Below, in pieces: positions 10,426 to 21,588 of a stretch of DNA of 64,000 nt. The DNA is taken from positions 3,036,438 to 3,100,437 of the forward strand of contig SSNP01000051.1 of assembly GCA_006937955.1 (NCBI GenBank). The letters run 5' to 3'. The position numbers were made by a program, and so were the translations under genes. The notes beneath the pieces are model-generated. The model saw nothing but the letters and a program-made list of their open reading frames with translations, had not been told where the DNA came from and ran no database searches. This stretch comes from Pachypanchax playfairii (lineage: Eukaryota > Chordata > Actinopteri > Cyprinodontiformes > Aplocheilidae). Positions within the stretch are counted from its first letter, which is position 1, and each line of letters starts with the position of its first letter.

Positions 10426-12810
10426 ACAAAGTGATAGTAAAACTGTCCTCTCCCCTTCAAACTCTTCAGAACTCTGGCAGCATCATTGTGAATCATCAGA
10501 TGTGTGTTGTTGCTGTTCCTCTTGGTCACATTCAGTGTGACACTCTCTTAGTTTTAGTTTCTGCTGTGTTTTTTTTTTTTTTTTTACATTTAGTATTACT
10601 AGGGAAAACTAGCTTGTTCATGTCCTTTTAAAATTTGGAGTCCTAATACCAGAAACCAACAATAACCTTGAGCCAGCTTGCCTAAACACATTAATTTTGA
10701 CTGACAGAACTCTTGGCGGAATTCTGCTGTTACATAACCTGATTGGAAGAGCTCAAGACCATATCTTGATTCATACAGACTACTTAAAATATAACAAGGG
10801 CATGACTAAAGCACAGTTTGAAACCTGCAGCTTGCAGTGAAAATGAGCCTCAAGACAAGTGCAGGGGACACTTAAACAACATCCAATTCCTGTTTATTTG
10901 CTGGTTCTGAAACAAGTGTGAGATTAAACGAGCCTGTTAAGTACCAAACAGGCCGACTAGTGTCCAAATCCTTATTAATAATGTTATTATTATGGAAAGC
11001 TTTACTGACAGTTTCCATAATTCTGAGATTATGCTACTTCTAACAACTAGGAGCCTGCCTGCGATTGTCATGAGCAGAGCCAATCTCAAGTATCGTAAAA
11101 AGATCCCATTCAGGGCATTTTTCATTAGTCGGACTCTGAAAAACTTACCACGCTGAGCTCCTGATGCCTGTTGTTAACCTACTGATCTATGGCTTCCCTA
11201 AAATGTGATGTTAAGTGCCAACGTGTCTGCAGTATGGAGGTGCAACATTTGTGATATATGGTTTTCATTGTGGCAGTAGTGATGAAGTAATTAAAGGTGG
11301 GATATGGAATATGAACAGCATAACACAGCACAAAGCCTTCAGCCATCTGGGTGCCAGGCTTGTTAACCCGTCTGCACGCGCTCCGATGCTGAGTTCGACC
11401 AATATTTCTCTGTATTTGACCAATATTTGTACAAAATATCATGAGTTCAGATCAATAATCATGCTCTCCAGCCCCACTGATCACACATTGATTCTGATAA
11501 AAGCAGCTCTTGCCTGTTTGTAGCGCAATCATCGATTCAGTCCGTGGCAAAGAGCTCACTTCTTGAGCAAACCAAAACTTCCTGCAGTCCCTCCTAGGGT
11601 CCTCTGTCCTCCTCACACATCATCCTGCATGCCTCCCTTATCCAGTAAAATCAAAAAAGCAATAAAATACTCCCTGGTGTGTCTCCCAGTTGAACAAGTG
11701 GCTCCTCCACTTCAGCAACCTGTAGCTCCGTATTAGCTAGCTGCTAATAAAAACGTTTCTGCACAGAACTTGCTCGTCACATGGGAAACCCCTATGGCAA
11801 GCAAATAAGGTATGTAATAACCACATATCCCCAGTGTTTCCAGCTACTTGACCTGCAGACTTAACAGTACCAGCCTTGATGTGCTGGACTATTTATGGTA
11901 TTAGGCAACCCAAAATGGTGCCTGCTGCTCTGCCACCTATTGGCTGGTAGATGTAAACAAAATGCCAATGCCATGCCCGTCAAAATTAATATTTTAAAAT
12001 ATTTCACTTCGGATATAATTTGTAAAAGAAATAGTGTATTTTCATTCTACAACCCCCTAAACACCCTGTGGAGGCATTACTTTGTTAAAAATATTGATTT
12101 TTATGAAAATATTCTATATCACACCTTTAATTAGACAATAAATTAAAAACCAAATTTACCCATGTAACAGTTAAAGCTAGAATGACTAAGAAATCATTAT
12201 TTTGTTTACAGTATTATTTTGTGAGAATTTTTTTAATATACAGCCTTTTATGGGACTGAAAAGGGTTCATGCAAAGAGCTATTTACTTATATTTTTACAT
12301 GCAATGCTTTTTAAAAGAAAATGATAGAATTATGTTTTTGTTTAAAGTAACTTTTCTTTAATGTGATGAAAACTATTGATGTCAAACACGTTCATTGGTT
12401 CTAATGAGTTTTATACCCTGAGATATGCAATGTGCACATTTGTGCCAAAAACTAGGTACAGTAAAGGCATCAGATTGAGATCTGGTGTCAGCAGAAGTAT
12501 CAGCTGATACTTTTCTTCTGGTATCAGAGGAAAAAAAACTGGATTGGGACGTCATTAATTTCAATACCAAAGGTCCACATAAATAGGGTGTGGAAGTCAG
12601 TATGATAAGCCATATATGGTACAAATACGTGGAGGATAGTTTTAAAAGACATGGGACACAAATCATGGAAAACATGGACAAACATCTGCACAAGTATTTC
12701 AAGTTTTGTAGATTTTTCTAAGCCATGATCTATTAAAATCTTGATTTTTTTTTTATGGTTCCTGATCTACCACAAACAAAAGAAGAATCAAGGTAATGCA
12801 TACAGGGATG
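10426..12810. other. Intergenic, no gene recognised
   Basis: Contains a T tract at about 10569-10585. Between 11395 and 11435 the motif GACCAATATTT occurs twice, 22 bp apart. No gene, RNA or complete repeat is evident. Confidence 0.45.
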
Positions 12811-12812
12811 TA

Positions 12813-13012
12813 CAGTGGGGCAAAAAAGTATTTAGTCAGCCACCAATTGTGTAAGTTCTCCCACTTAAAAAGATCAGAGAAGCCTGTAATTTTCATCATA
12901 GGTATACCTCAACTATGAGAGACAAAATGAGGAAAAAAAATCCAGAAAATCACATTGTCTGATTTTTAAAGAATTTATTTGCAAATTATGGTGGAAAATA
13001 AGTATTTGGTCA
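12813..13012. repeat. Tc1 copy 2 TIR, transposase 3' side
   Basis: 200-bp TIR with outer and inner AAGTATTTRGTCA direct repeats; partner of 14215-14414. Confidence 0.9.
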
Positions 13013-13028
13013 ATAACAAAAGTTAATC

Positions 13029-14051
13029 TCAATACTTTGTTGTATAGCCTTTGTTGGCAATGACAGAGGTCAAACGTTTTCGGTAAGTCTTCACAAGGTT
13101 TTCACACACTGTTGCTGGTATTTTGGCCCATTCCTCCATGCAGATCTCCTCTAGAGCAGTGATGTTTTGGGGCTGACGCTGGGCAACACAGACTTTCAAC
13201 TCCCTCCAGAGATTTTCTATGGGGTTGAGATCTGGAGACTGGCTAGGCCACTCCAGGACCTTGAAATGCTTCTTACGAAGCCACTCCTTCGTTGCCCGGG
13301 CGGTGTGTTTGGGATGATTGTCATGCTGAAAGACCCAGCCACGTCTCATTTTCAATGCCCTTGCTGATGGAAGGAGGTTTTCACTCAAAATCTTACGATA
13401 CATGGCCCCATTCATTCTTTCCTTTACACGGATCAGTCGTCCTGGCCCCCTTGCAGAAAAACAGCCCCAAAGCATGATGTTTCCACCCCCATGCTTTACA
13501 GTAGGTATGGTGTTCTTTGGATCCAACTCAGCATTCTTTCCCCTCCAAACACGACAAGTTGAGTTTCTACCAAAAAGTTCTATTTTGGTTTCATCTGACC
13601 ATATGATGTTCTCCCAATCCTCTTCTGGATCATCCAAATGCTCTCTAGCAAACCGCAGACGGGCCTGGACGTGTCCTGGCTTCAGCAGGGGGACACGTCT
13701 GGCACTGCAGGATTTGAGTCCCTGGCGGCGTAGTGTGTTACTGATGGTAGCCTTTGTTACTTTGGTCCCAGCTCTCTGCAGGTCATTCACTAGGTCCCTC
13801 CGTGTGGTTCTGGGATTTTTGCTCACCGTTCTTGTGATCATTTTGACCCCACGGGGTGAGATCTTGCGTGGAGCCCCAGATCGAGGGAGATTATCAGTGG
13901 TCTTGTATGTCTTCCATTTTCTAATAATTGCTCCCACAGTTGATTTCTTTACACCAAACTGCTTACCTATTGCAGATTCAGTCTTCCCAGCCTGGTGAAG
14001 GTCTACAATTTTGTTTCTGGTGTCCTTTGACAGCTCTTTGGTCTTGGCCAT
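13029..14051 (-). CDS. Tc1 transposase, 340 aa, intact
   Basis: Same family and domain order as the copy at 1600-2622: N-terminal paired-like DNA-binding region, RSGAPR linker, then the DDE domain with D153, D244 and E279 all present. The frame is unbroken. Differences from the majority sequence are F32, H246, C288 and T337. H246 sits two residues after catalytic D244 (HDNH in place of HDND) and is shared with the copy at 48013-49027, so it may mark a sub-lineage. Whether the enzyme works cannot be told from sequence; the change next to the second acid is the most likely to matter. Confidence 0.93.
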   Translation of the reverse strand: MAKTKELSKDTRNKIVDLHQAGKTESAIGKQFGVKKSTVGAIIRKWKTYKTTDNLPRSGAPRKISPRGVKMITRTVSKNPRTTRRDLVNDLQRAGTKVTKATISNTLRRQGLKSCSARRVPLLKPGHVQARLRFAREHLDDPEEDWENIIWSDETKIELFGRNSTCRVWRGKNAELDPKNTIPTVKHGGGNIMLWGCFSARGPGRLIRVKERMNGAMYRKILSENLLPSARALKMRRGWVFQHDNHPKHTARATKEWLRKKHFKVLEWPSQSPDLNPIENLWRELKVCVAQRQPQNITALEEICMEEWAKIPATVCENLVKTYRKRLTSVIANKGYTTKY

Positions 14052-14094
14052 AGTGGAGTTTGGAGCGTGACTGTTTGAGGTTGTGGACAGGTGT

Positions 14095-14102
14095 CTTTTA
14101 TA
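14095..14102 (-). promoter_or_regulatory. TATA-like box of Tc1 copy 2
   Basis: TATAAAAG on the minus strand, 44 bp upstream of the ATG, at the same position as in the other copies. Confidence 0.5.
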
Positions 14103-14214
14103 CTGACAACAAGTTCACACAGGTGCCATTAATACAGGTAACGAGTGGAGGACCGAGGAGCCTCTTAAAGAAGTTACAGGTCTGTGAAAGCCAGAAATCT
14201 TACTTGTTTGTAGG

Positions 14215-14414
14215 TGACCAAATACTTATTTTCCACCATAATTTGCAAATAAATTCTTTAAAAATCAGACAATGTGATTTTCTGGATTTTTTTTCCTCAT
14301 TTTGTCTCTCATAGTTGAGGTATACCTATGATGAAAATTACAGGCCTCTCTGATCTTTTTAAGTGGGAGAACTTACACAATTGGTGGCTGACTAAATACT
14401 TTTTTGCCCCACTG
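14215..14414. repeat. Tc1 copy 2 TIR, transposase 5' side
   Basis: Partner of 12813-13012; ends GCCCCACTG, then TA. Confidence 0.9.
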
Positions 14415-14416
14415 TA

Positions 14417-15872
14417 TGTAGGCCTTTAAACTGTGAGCGAAGTAGGGCAATAGTGCTAAGGCCACTGTCTTCAGAGGATTATAGACAGATTCCGGTAGTA
14501 ATAGGATAAATGCTTTCTTTCTTTTTACAGTACTTTCATCATTTCTTCCCATACTCATACAGCTGTATGTAACAGATAAACACCTCACTAGTTGAAAATG
14601 AAACCCATTTTACAGAAAACTAATGTGATCAAACAACTGGTGAGTCCAACTTTGTTGTTCCCTCGCAACCGAATGAAAGCAACACATTCTGCTGCAAAAC
14701 AACCCAAGGGCAGAAATAAACCAGTGGGATACCTATTTGAGGTGCTAAAAAGAAGCGATATGCTCAAAAACATTAGAAGTGAATGTGTTACATAACCAGA
14801 GAGAGCTGGTGGTCACAGCTTGGTGAGGCGTTCCTAGATCCCCCTCGTGACTACCTAAATATGGCTGACACAGAGGGTCAAAGACGCTGGATTACGACCC
14901 AGAAATGTAATCCACCTCTGAAACATGCCTTAATACAGCGGGTCCCGTACCAGCTGCAAATGCAGAAGGGAAACAACCCTGTCAATCACATGTTAGAGGC
15001 GTGTCACAAACTGTATTCTTATAGCTTCGGATTGTAGAGCTGTTGCATTGATCCTGCAACAGTTTCAGGATGACACACCTGTTAACAAGTCACATTAAGA
15101 ATTGCAAATGAAAAAGTGTGAATGGTGAACTCACGCACCTGCACTCTGCACAATAATCAATCTTATATTTGTGTGTTTTTTTTTTTTTTTTGGCTTTACG
15201 ATGCAAATATGTTGTGTTTGCATGAATACAGCATTCACTTCCTAAGGACAAGGATTAGTCTGATCACCAAGAGTTTATCTACAGAGCCTGGGTGGGGAAC
15301 AGCCGGCAGCTGTTGCTGTTTTTTCCCCCTGCTCCCTCTCTTCTTTAAAAAAAACTAAACAAAAAAACAGGTCAGTAATCAGAAAAAAAGCAGGATTTTA
15401 GAGTTGCTGAATGGGATATCACCCAGCTCAGACCGGATTTGGTCGGCTTCATTCACAGACTCGACCTTTTCTATTATTTTTTTCCCTTTTACTTGTCCCT
15501 CCTGTTTGACAATTTCAATTTAATCCTATTCCACTGCTTTTTCATTTTTATTTTTTTTGTTTGTATCGAAATAAATAAAAAGTAAAAAATAAACTGCATT
15601 TAAAGGACGAAAGAATGAAGACGCTTCTTAGTGTACCTTTTACATTTGTTTTGTTTCTTAAGGGAAACTTTATCTTAAATCTAGACTGGAATTGAACCTA
15701 AATATTAATTTCACTAATATCCAGTAAAAAATATTGACAATGTTTTCTTCATATCTGTAAAAACATTACTGTATTACTGTATTATTATCCTCCTATGAGG
15801 ACTGCTATTGGAAAAGTGAACAGTAACTTAATGACCGATGAAGTCAAAAAACCACCTTATGTCACCAATGAT
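14417..15872. other. Intergenic, no gene recognised
   Basis: Contains a T tract at about 15178-15192 and A/T-rich runs at 15345-15590. Short frames at 14592-14795 and 14783-15037 show no recognisable motifs. Confidence 0.45.
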
Positions 15873-16670
15873 CTATAGTAACAGTTGACATTGGACCAGG
15901 ATCTGAGCTTCGTCATTCTCAAACACCTCTGGAGGTGTTTCCCACTTTGACTTTGGGGTTTCCTGTCCATACTCTGCACAGATGTTCTGACACACTATGC
16001 CAGCCACTTGGTTATGTCGTTCCATGTCTGCTTTCCCTGCTAGCATTTTATACACAGTTATATGTTGGATTATGCCTCTTTGCACAGCCTACACCTCGGG
16101 TCATGTCTGGTGTGGTAGATCTAATGCCATGATGAGCCTCTGTTCTGTCTTTCAGTCCAGCTCTTTCTAGTCATTGGTAGGTTTTCTTTAGATCAGCTAC
16201 TTCAGTGATGCTCTTTAGTGATTCATCCCATGTAGGGACTTGTTCTTCCAATTTGGTCCCTCCAGTACCTCAACCTCTGTTCCCCATTGTCTGAGACGTT
16301 CACTGAGCATATCATCGTTTGGGGCCTTGTCCTGCATGTACATCTGGATCTTGGATGTTTTGTCCTGGATATTTGCACTAGTCTTCAGCCTCCTCCCTAA
16401 TGGCTCGTCTACAATGTCAGGTGGCTGGATTTGGGTTGAACCTTATGCTTATGGTTAGACTCTTTCATGTCCTAGCATCCATGGTATGTATCTCTTCCTT
16501 TGGCCAACTTATTATTCCCGCAGGCTATCTGATCACTGGCATTGCGTAGCTGTTTATTGCCTGGTACTTGTTCTTGCCAATGAGCTGATTTATTTGTGCT
16601 TGCTGGTTCAAAAATCAAAATATTCCAAAACACTGCAAATAATCTGGATAATAAATATGGTAGTAAAAAC
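15873..16670 (-). pseudogene. LINE reverse-transcriptase ORF relic, R4/Rex6-like
   Basis: The minus strand encodes fragments of the C-terminal part of a fish LINE polyprotein. A clean stretch at 15873-16085 contains MLAGKADMERHNQVAGIV and WETPPEVFEND. Upstream, in broken frames at about 16107-16240, are ITEVADLKKTY and LERAGLKDRTEALIM. From memory these belong to a teleost LINE of the R4/Rex6 type, whose C-terminus carries a restriction-like endonuclease. Here the homology stops just before that active-site segment. Several stops and frameshifts interrupt it, and neither LINE end is visible, so it is a dead 5'- and 3'-truncated copy. Confidence 0.65.
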
Positions 16671-17030
16671 AAAACAAAATTTTCTGTAAGGAAGGTAAGT
16701 GAGTCTTGGAATTTTCAAACAGTATTGTTGTAGAAAGCTTTTCCAGAGAAAGTGTACATGTACATGTACATTTGAAATAATGAGACACCAGGAAGCGTCA
16801 GAGTACCAGAAAACTGATCTGTAAACAGTTATCATTTGCTAATTTAACAGTCGAAAAAACGACAACTTCAGTTTTGTGTTTCGTTCTTCTGCAAAATTGA
16901 ATTTGAATGAGTTGAGTTGATGTTCTGCTGATCTTGTTTCAAGACACCCCCCTTAGATGATTTTCTTCACCTTCACCGCAAAAGGTCATCAATCAAAAAT
17001 CATTACTGAATATCGCACGGTGACAGCAAG
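16671..17030. other. Intergenic with a short palindrome
   Basis: TGTACATGTACATGTACA, a perfect 18-bp palindrome of TGTACA units, lies at about 16753-16770. Nothing else recognised. Confidence 0.5.
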
Positions 17031-17240
17031 ATTTAACGCAGTGATTACACGCCGCTGATGAGAAAATAAATGTTGGCCTGTGTGAGGATGAAAAATCATG
17101 GCCTGAACGTGGCTGGGCAGCTGGGACAGCACCGTTCTCTGAGTTGACATTTATAATCAAATGGTGACATCTGTCATCGCTCCCTGTGGGGCCTTGTCCG
17201 TTGTCATTACAGTACAGTTGAGGCATATTTGCATAAGTAA
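17031..17240. other. Possible conserved noncoding element
   Basis: A non-repetitive, balanced block with TTTATAATCAAATGGTGACA (about 17150-17169) and an octamer-like ATTTGCATAA at about 17227-17236. It resembles vertebrate enhancer DNA in texture only; conservation cannot be tested here. Confidence 0.22.
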
Positions 17241-18194
17241 AGATGATCCAATAGTCACACCATTTTTAAAAAACTTCCCCCTTGTCATTTTTGAATCTGT
17301 GATCAACATTTTGAATGTACTCTAAAAGGATGTGATTTAGGTGATTTTTTAAATCGAACTCAGGGACTAGGACTCTTCACTTTAGACACCACGTCTGAGT
17401 GATTTTGAAACCCTATGATGTTGCACCAAGGCTGACTCGTGGTTGCCGCCATGTTGATAAGCCTGGAAAATGAGAGAAAATTATAGTGGGGACAACCAGA
17501 GTTGTGTCCTCTGATATTTTCTAAATACCAAAGGGTCACAGTAATTTCACACCATCAACATCACCAAATTAGGTGTGAGTGAGAAAGTTGGCAGACATTC
17601 TGCAGTCTGGTACGTAAACACGATAACACTTGGCATCTAAGTGAGCAAAGACAACAGATTGATTTCACTAATGAAAGACTATACACTACAGAAGCATGAT
17701 ATTATCAGGTTTTTCATTTTCTGATTGAAGAAGACAAAAAAAGTCAAACTTTCTTGTTTGGGATATCAAACTGTAAGTTATTTCTTAAGCTTGTAAGTTA
17801 AAGACTGCTACATTTTCTTTGATTAAAAAAAAATTAATGCAAAATTAATTTCTGCCTAACTTCACATTTTTAGAGAATATACAGCATGATTTAGAGTTAA
17901 AGTTGAGGCCTGGCACAGTGACATTCCCCTACTCATTAAATCTGAACTTAGCAGGTGCATGTCCCGTGGCCTGGGCCCCCCTTTAGACTGGCCACTCCCA
18001 AGCTGAGTCAATCAAACACCAAATGTAAGATTATGTCTTCACTGTGACCCTCAGATGTTTGAGTGAAAGTAAATGCAGCACCTGCTGCTCAATAAGCACA
18101 TGACATTTAGCCTACAATTCCACTTTTAAGATGAATATTGAAAGCCTGCAAGAGTATAACAATGATTCAAGGTAGTTTACATTGTCCTGAAAAT
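17241..18194. other. Intergenic, no gene recognised
   Basis: The last part (about 17900-18010) contains GTCCCGTGGCCTGGGCCCCC, which looks like a piece of an older repeat. Otherwise plain AT-rich sequence. Confidence 0.4.
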
Positions 18195-18202
18195 ATTAAA
18201 AC
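18195..18202. repeat. hAT target-site duplication, left
   Basis: ATTAAAAC, identical to 18852-18859 on the other side of the element. Confidence 0.85.
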
Positions 18203-18851
18203 TAGGGCCGGGACTTTAACGCGTTAATTAAGATTAATTAATTACACAAAAATAATGCGTTAATTTTTTTAACGCATTTTAATCGCACTTATTTAAGCAC
18301 CGCAGAACATCTCTCATGAGTTTCAGCGGACCGATTATACTGGCGCACCTACCAGCATTCATTATTTAGGACAACAACAAACCACAGTGAACATGAATTA
18401 AGAAGCGACCGCTTTGATTGGCCCCGTGGATGGAAAGTTTTGTTATAAAAAATGACTGGATGGAAGCGTGGATAAGAGCATGTGTGCAAGCTATGCAGCA
18501 AGGAATTTGCACATCACCGCAGCACATCGGGCCTGAAGTATCACCTCAATGTTAAACATATAGCAGCTAGCGTGGACGTTAGCCTGACTCCGAGTACAAG
18601 TGTAGACATTTTCTACACTTAATGCCCTGGTCTGTTGGACTTGGTTGAACAAAAATAAACAATATTTTGTTGCTTAAGCTTATGTGTATTCAGTCATGAT
18701 TCATATGGTATACTAAAAATCAGTTTGAAAAAAATTCTCACTGTTCTCTGGTCAAATATTTATATGCGATTAAAATGCGATTAATTTTGATTAATTAATT
18801 ACAAAGCCTCTAATTAATTAGATTAAAATTTTTAATCGAGTCCCGGCCCTA
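18203..18851 (+). mobile_element. Non-autonomous hAT element, 649 bp
   Basis: The ends TAGGGCCGGGACT (18203-18215) and AGTCCCGGCCCTA (18839-18851) form a perfect 13-bp TIR. Perfect 8-bp target duplications (ATTAAAAC) flank it, the hAT superfamily signature. Subterminal regions are full of TTAATTAA and ACGCGTTAA/ATGCGTTAA motifs, probable transposase-binding sites. It keeps only the BED-finger start of the transposase, so it depends on a source copy elsewhere. Intact duplications suggest it has not moved since insertion. Confidence 0.88.
18452..18622 (+). pseudogene. hAT BED zinc-finger fragment with nonsense codon
   Basis: Reading from the ATG at 18452 gives MTGWKRG, then TAA (18473-18475), then EHVCKLCSKEFAHH and further a GLKYHLNVKH segment, ending at TAA 18620-18622. 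The C-x2-C ... H-x4-H pattern with WKRG before it is the BED zinc finger found at the N-terminus of hAT transposases, where it binds DNA. The in-frame TAA probably replaces CAA. The catalytic RNase-H-like domain and the dimerisation region are absent. It is an internal-deletion remnant, not a gene. Confidence 0.75.
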
Positions 18852-18859
18852 ATTAAAAC
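18852..18859. repeat. hAT target-site duplication, right
   Basis: ATTAAAAC, matches 18195-18202 exactly. Confidence 0.85.
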
Positions 18860-19059
18860 ATCCTTCTGATAAGAGCTAAAAGTACATTGAGCTGAACACT
18901 CACTACTTTTTGATTGATTAAACATAATGTCTGATAATACAAATGAACCACTGGCATTGTGTTTTGACAGATTTTGATTTCATTTTGGTTTCTGGTAGCC
19001 ACTTTAGTTCTGTCAAAGAGTTTCTGATTTTGTAAAAGCTAAAAATTTTTAAAACAGTT

Positions 19060-19141
19060 TTGGGCCATCGGCATTTGCCACCCTTTTACAAATCTATGCC
19101 TCAACCTGGCCCCCCAACAAAGATTTTCTAGACACGCCACT
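19060..19141 (-). repeat. hAT-like terminal fragment
   Basis: Read on the minus strand from 19141 it starts CAGTGGCGTGTCTAGAAAAT and goes on to TTGTTGGGGGGCC. This resembles the end of common fish hAT elements (CAGTGGCG-type). No partner end or 8-bp duplication could be found. Confidence 0.35.
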
Positions 19142-19559
19142 GAAGCTGAAATATATATATCTAGTATATCAAGATGAGCCCAAACAAAGTGACAGAGTTG
19201 TGTTTGTTCAGTCTTGTAGAATGGTTAGTCACTTACAGAACCTAAAAATGCACCCCACTGCAATAAAGTGTATTTTATTTTGTATTACACCAGTTTTAGA
19301 GCAAGGAAGATAGTCAGAAAAGTCTGAATAATAAATGTCAACACCTGCATCTTTCATATCCTCAATACCAGCCAACTCTGGGGAACAACCTTGGGCTAAA
19401 CCTCTACCTATGAGATTTGGCAAGGCAAAGTTTGTGCAAGCTACTTGGGACCACCCTACTGTGGACCCACTGCGGGCAGTGTCTAGATATCCTTAGTGAC
19501 CTGAACCCTGGTTGCTGAAGCTTGGCTTTAGAAATATGGAATGTCACTCCAATAACTCT
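19142..19559. other. Intergenic, nothing recognised
   Basis: Short AT-rich spacer with a small ATATATAT patch at about 19150; no gene. Confidence 0.45.
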
Positions 19560-19675
19560 CAGCTGGTAAGAGAACACCTTTGGGTCCCTCCAAATGAACT
19601 TGAGAAGGTAGCAGGGGGGAGGAAGGTCTGGCGATCTTTGCTTAAGCTGTGGATCCTATAAGATCAAGTCTTGTA
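19560..19675 (+). repeat. LINE-derived 3' repeat fragment
   Basis: GGGTCCCTCCAAATGAACTT, a segment around GAGAAGGTAGCAGGGGGGAG and GGAAGGTCTGGCGATCTTTG follow the order of a repeat that is common in fish genomes. It is the same family as 37033-38570, which lies on the opposite strand. Diverged and without coding content. Confidence 0.45.
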
Positions 19676-21580
19676 AATGGAGTGGGAATGGTTTGATGTT
19701 ACAGTGCTGCAGCTTTAGGCTGTAAATCACTCAGAAAATATTTGCTATCAAAATGAATGTAGATTTTTTTAAATTATTCTTTTGAGATGTACATCAATGA
19801 TGGGAAACACAATGAACACGAACCACAAGGTTTCTGATTTGCATTATCTTGCTACCTTCAAAAACTTTCCAGTACTTCTGAATGGAAATAGCTTTAAGGC
19901 CTTTGTCCCTCAAAATTTTGAAGCACCCTTCAATCAGCAGTACAGCATCTGACTCAGTTTGAGCAAATCCTTTAGAATACACCAGCTGCTTCTGTCTTGT
20001 GTTTCAACATCAATGAACATGAGTAATCTATGTGATGTGTCCTTTGAAAAAAAAAAAACAAAAAAAAAAAATATAAAGATGTTTCAGTTCCACTTCAGTT
20101 GCTTTATCATCTTTAATAAAAACAAGTACAGATTATAAACGTCATAACCTCCACCTGTCCATGAAACAACTGCCTGCTGATAAAAGGGTGAGATACTTAC
20201 ACAAGCTTTTTGTACATGTGTAATCAAACATCTGTGTTCTTATAGTACTGTTAGACCTTTAGGATTCACCTCAGGGTATTTTAGTTCAGTAAAGTGTTGC
20301 TGCATACATGCTGCTGTTCTCAAAAGCTTTTTACACCAGATATACATCATGCCATGCAGTCACTACTGAAGGACAACACATCGTGCTGCATTTTAATCAA
20401 CTGATGCTTCTCATTGCTATTCAGGCTGCAGAGGCTTTCAAATAATGTGTGTTTAGCCAAAGGACCATTAATACAAAGTTTGTTCACAAAATCTTACTTT
20501 ATTTTGTTTAGAGAGAATCAAATTTAATGCCGTTCTATGTTGCTGTATTTCCAGTGCTTATTTAATCCTTGGTAGCTGTAATAGTCCGATCCTTGACTCA
20601 GCTTTGTGAACGCACAGCAACATTTCCATGCTGAGCACCACTATGTTTCCTCTCATCAAATATATTACCCCTGCATTCCTTCTCCTTAGCACCACACTGC
20701 GCTACGAGCTATTTATAGCTCAAACGTATTGATCACTCCCTGTCCCACCCTCTATCACTCTGTTCAGAGTGGGAGAGCCATAGGAGTGAGAATGTTTCAC
20801 GACCTTCCACGTGCTTGTTGTGTATTTGTGGGCTGGGAAATGGAGGGTCAGCTTTGCTTGAACATATATACCATCTATGTAGGCTTAAGGAAAGGAGTGA
20901 AGCTATAATTTAGTATGTGACAGGGTTAACTCAAATTAAACAGCCTCAAAAGGCTCATGAAGGGTCTTAAAGAAAAATAGACGCAAAGTACTTCAATGGT
21001 GTTGCTACTTTAAATTTGTGGCGAGGTTTCAGCTATCACCATGCCAGTAGTCTTCACAAGACGTGAAAAAAATCCCAATATCAAATCAATAATTTATCCA
21101 ATGGATTTAAAACTCCACACATCCATAAAATATGGTAGATGACTCCAGAAATGTTTGTTTTCAAAAATGCCTTCATAAATTTACTGAGATTCATCACATA
21201 CTATTTGTTTGATACTCATGTTTAATGTCTGCATTTACTCAAAATGTAATTGTGTTTTTTATATAAAAAAAAATAAAGAATTTGTGTTATCTTTTCAGAG
21301 GATATAATCATGAATGACATAAGAGAACATCAAATCTTGTTGATTCTACCAGATTTGCTCCATGTCATTGAACACATTTCCCTGATTCATGCATCACATG
21401 ACTCAAAGCATCTGTCATGGCCTGCCAATCAAATTGTGTCATGCCTGAAAGACTGTTCTGGATGTCAAAAAGCTTCTAGTCCAGATTAGTGTGTTTAAAT
21501 CTGTGTTTCATGTCTTGGGTTTAGATTATTTTAATCATTTGGTAATTAGTTGAATTTTCAGTCAACGTCCAAGAATTTAT
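19676..21580. other. Intergenic, no gene recognised
   Basis: Contains an A tract at about 20047-20071. A MEF2-type CTATTTATAG lies at about 20708 inside a short balanced stretch (20690-20800). No reading frame with motifs. Confidence 0.4.
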
Positions 21581-21588
21581 GAGCTTAA

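Larger units (their letters stand above)
12813..14414 (-). mobile_element. Tc1 (DD34E) transposon, copy 2, full length
   Basis: Complete 1602-bp element flanked by TA (12811-12812 and 14415-14416). The 200-bp TIRs are at 12813-13012 and 14215-14414 and differ by at least one base (GAAGCC against GAGGCC). Same strand and organisation as copy 1. Confidence 0.95.

Noticed and set aside
17930..19141. Possibility that the 649-bp hAT element is nested inside an older CAGTGGCG-type hAT element
   Set aside because: An end-like sequence is seen only at 19141; the left candidate near 17918 is a poor match and no 8-bp duplication could be found.
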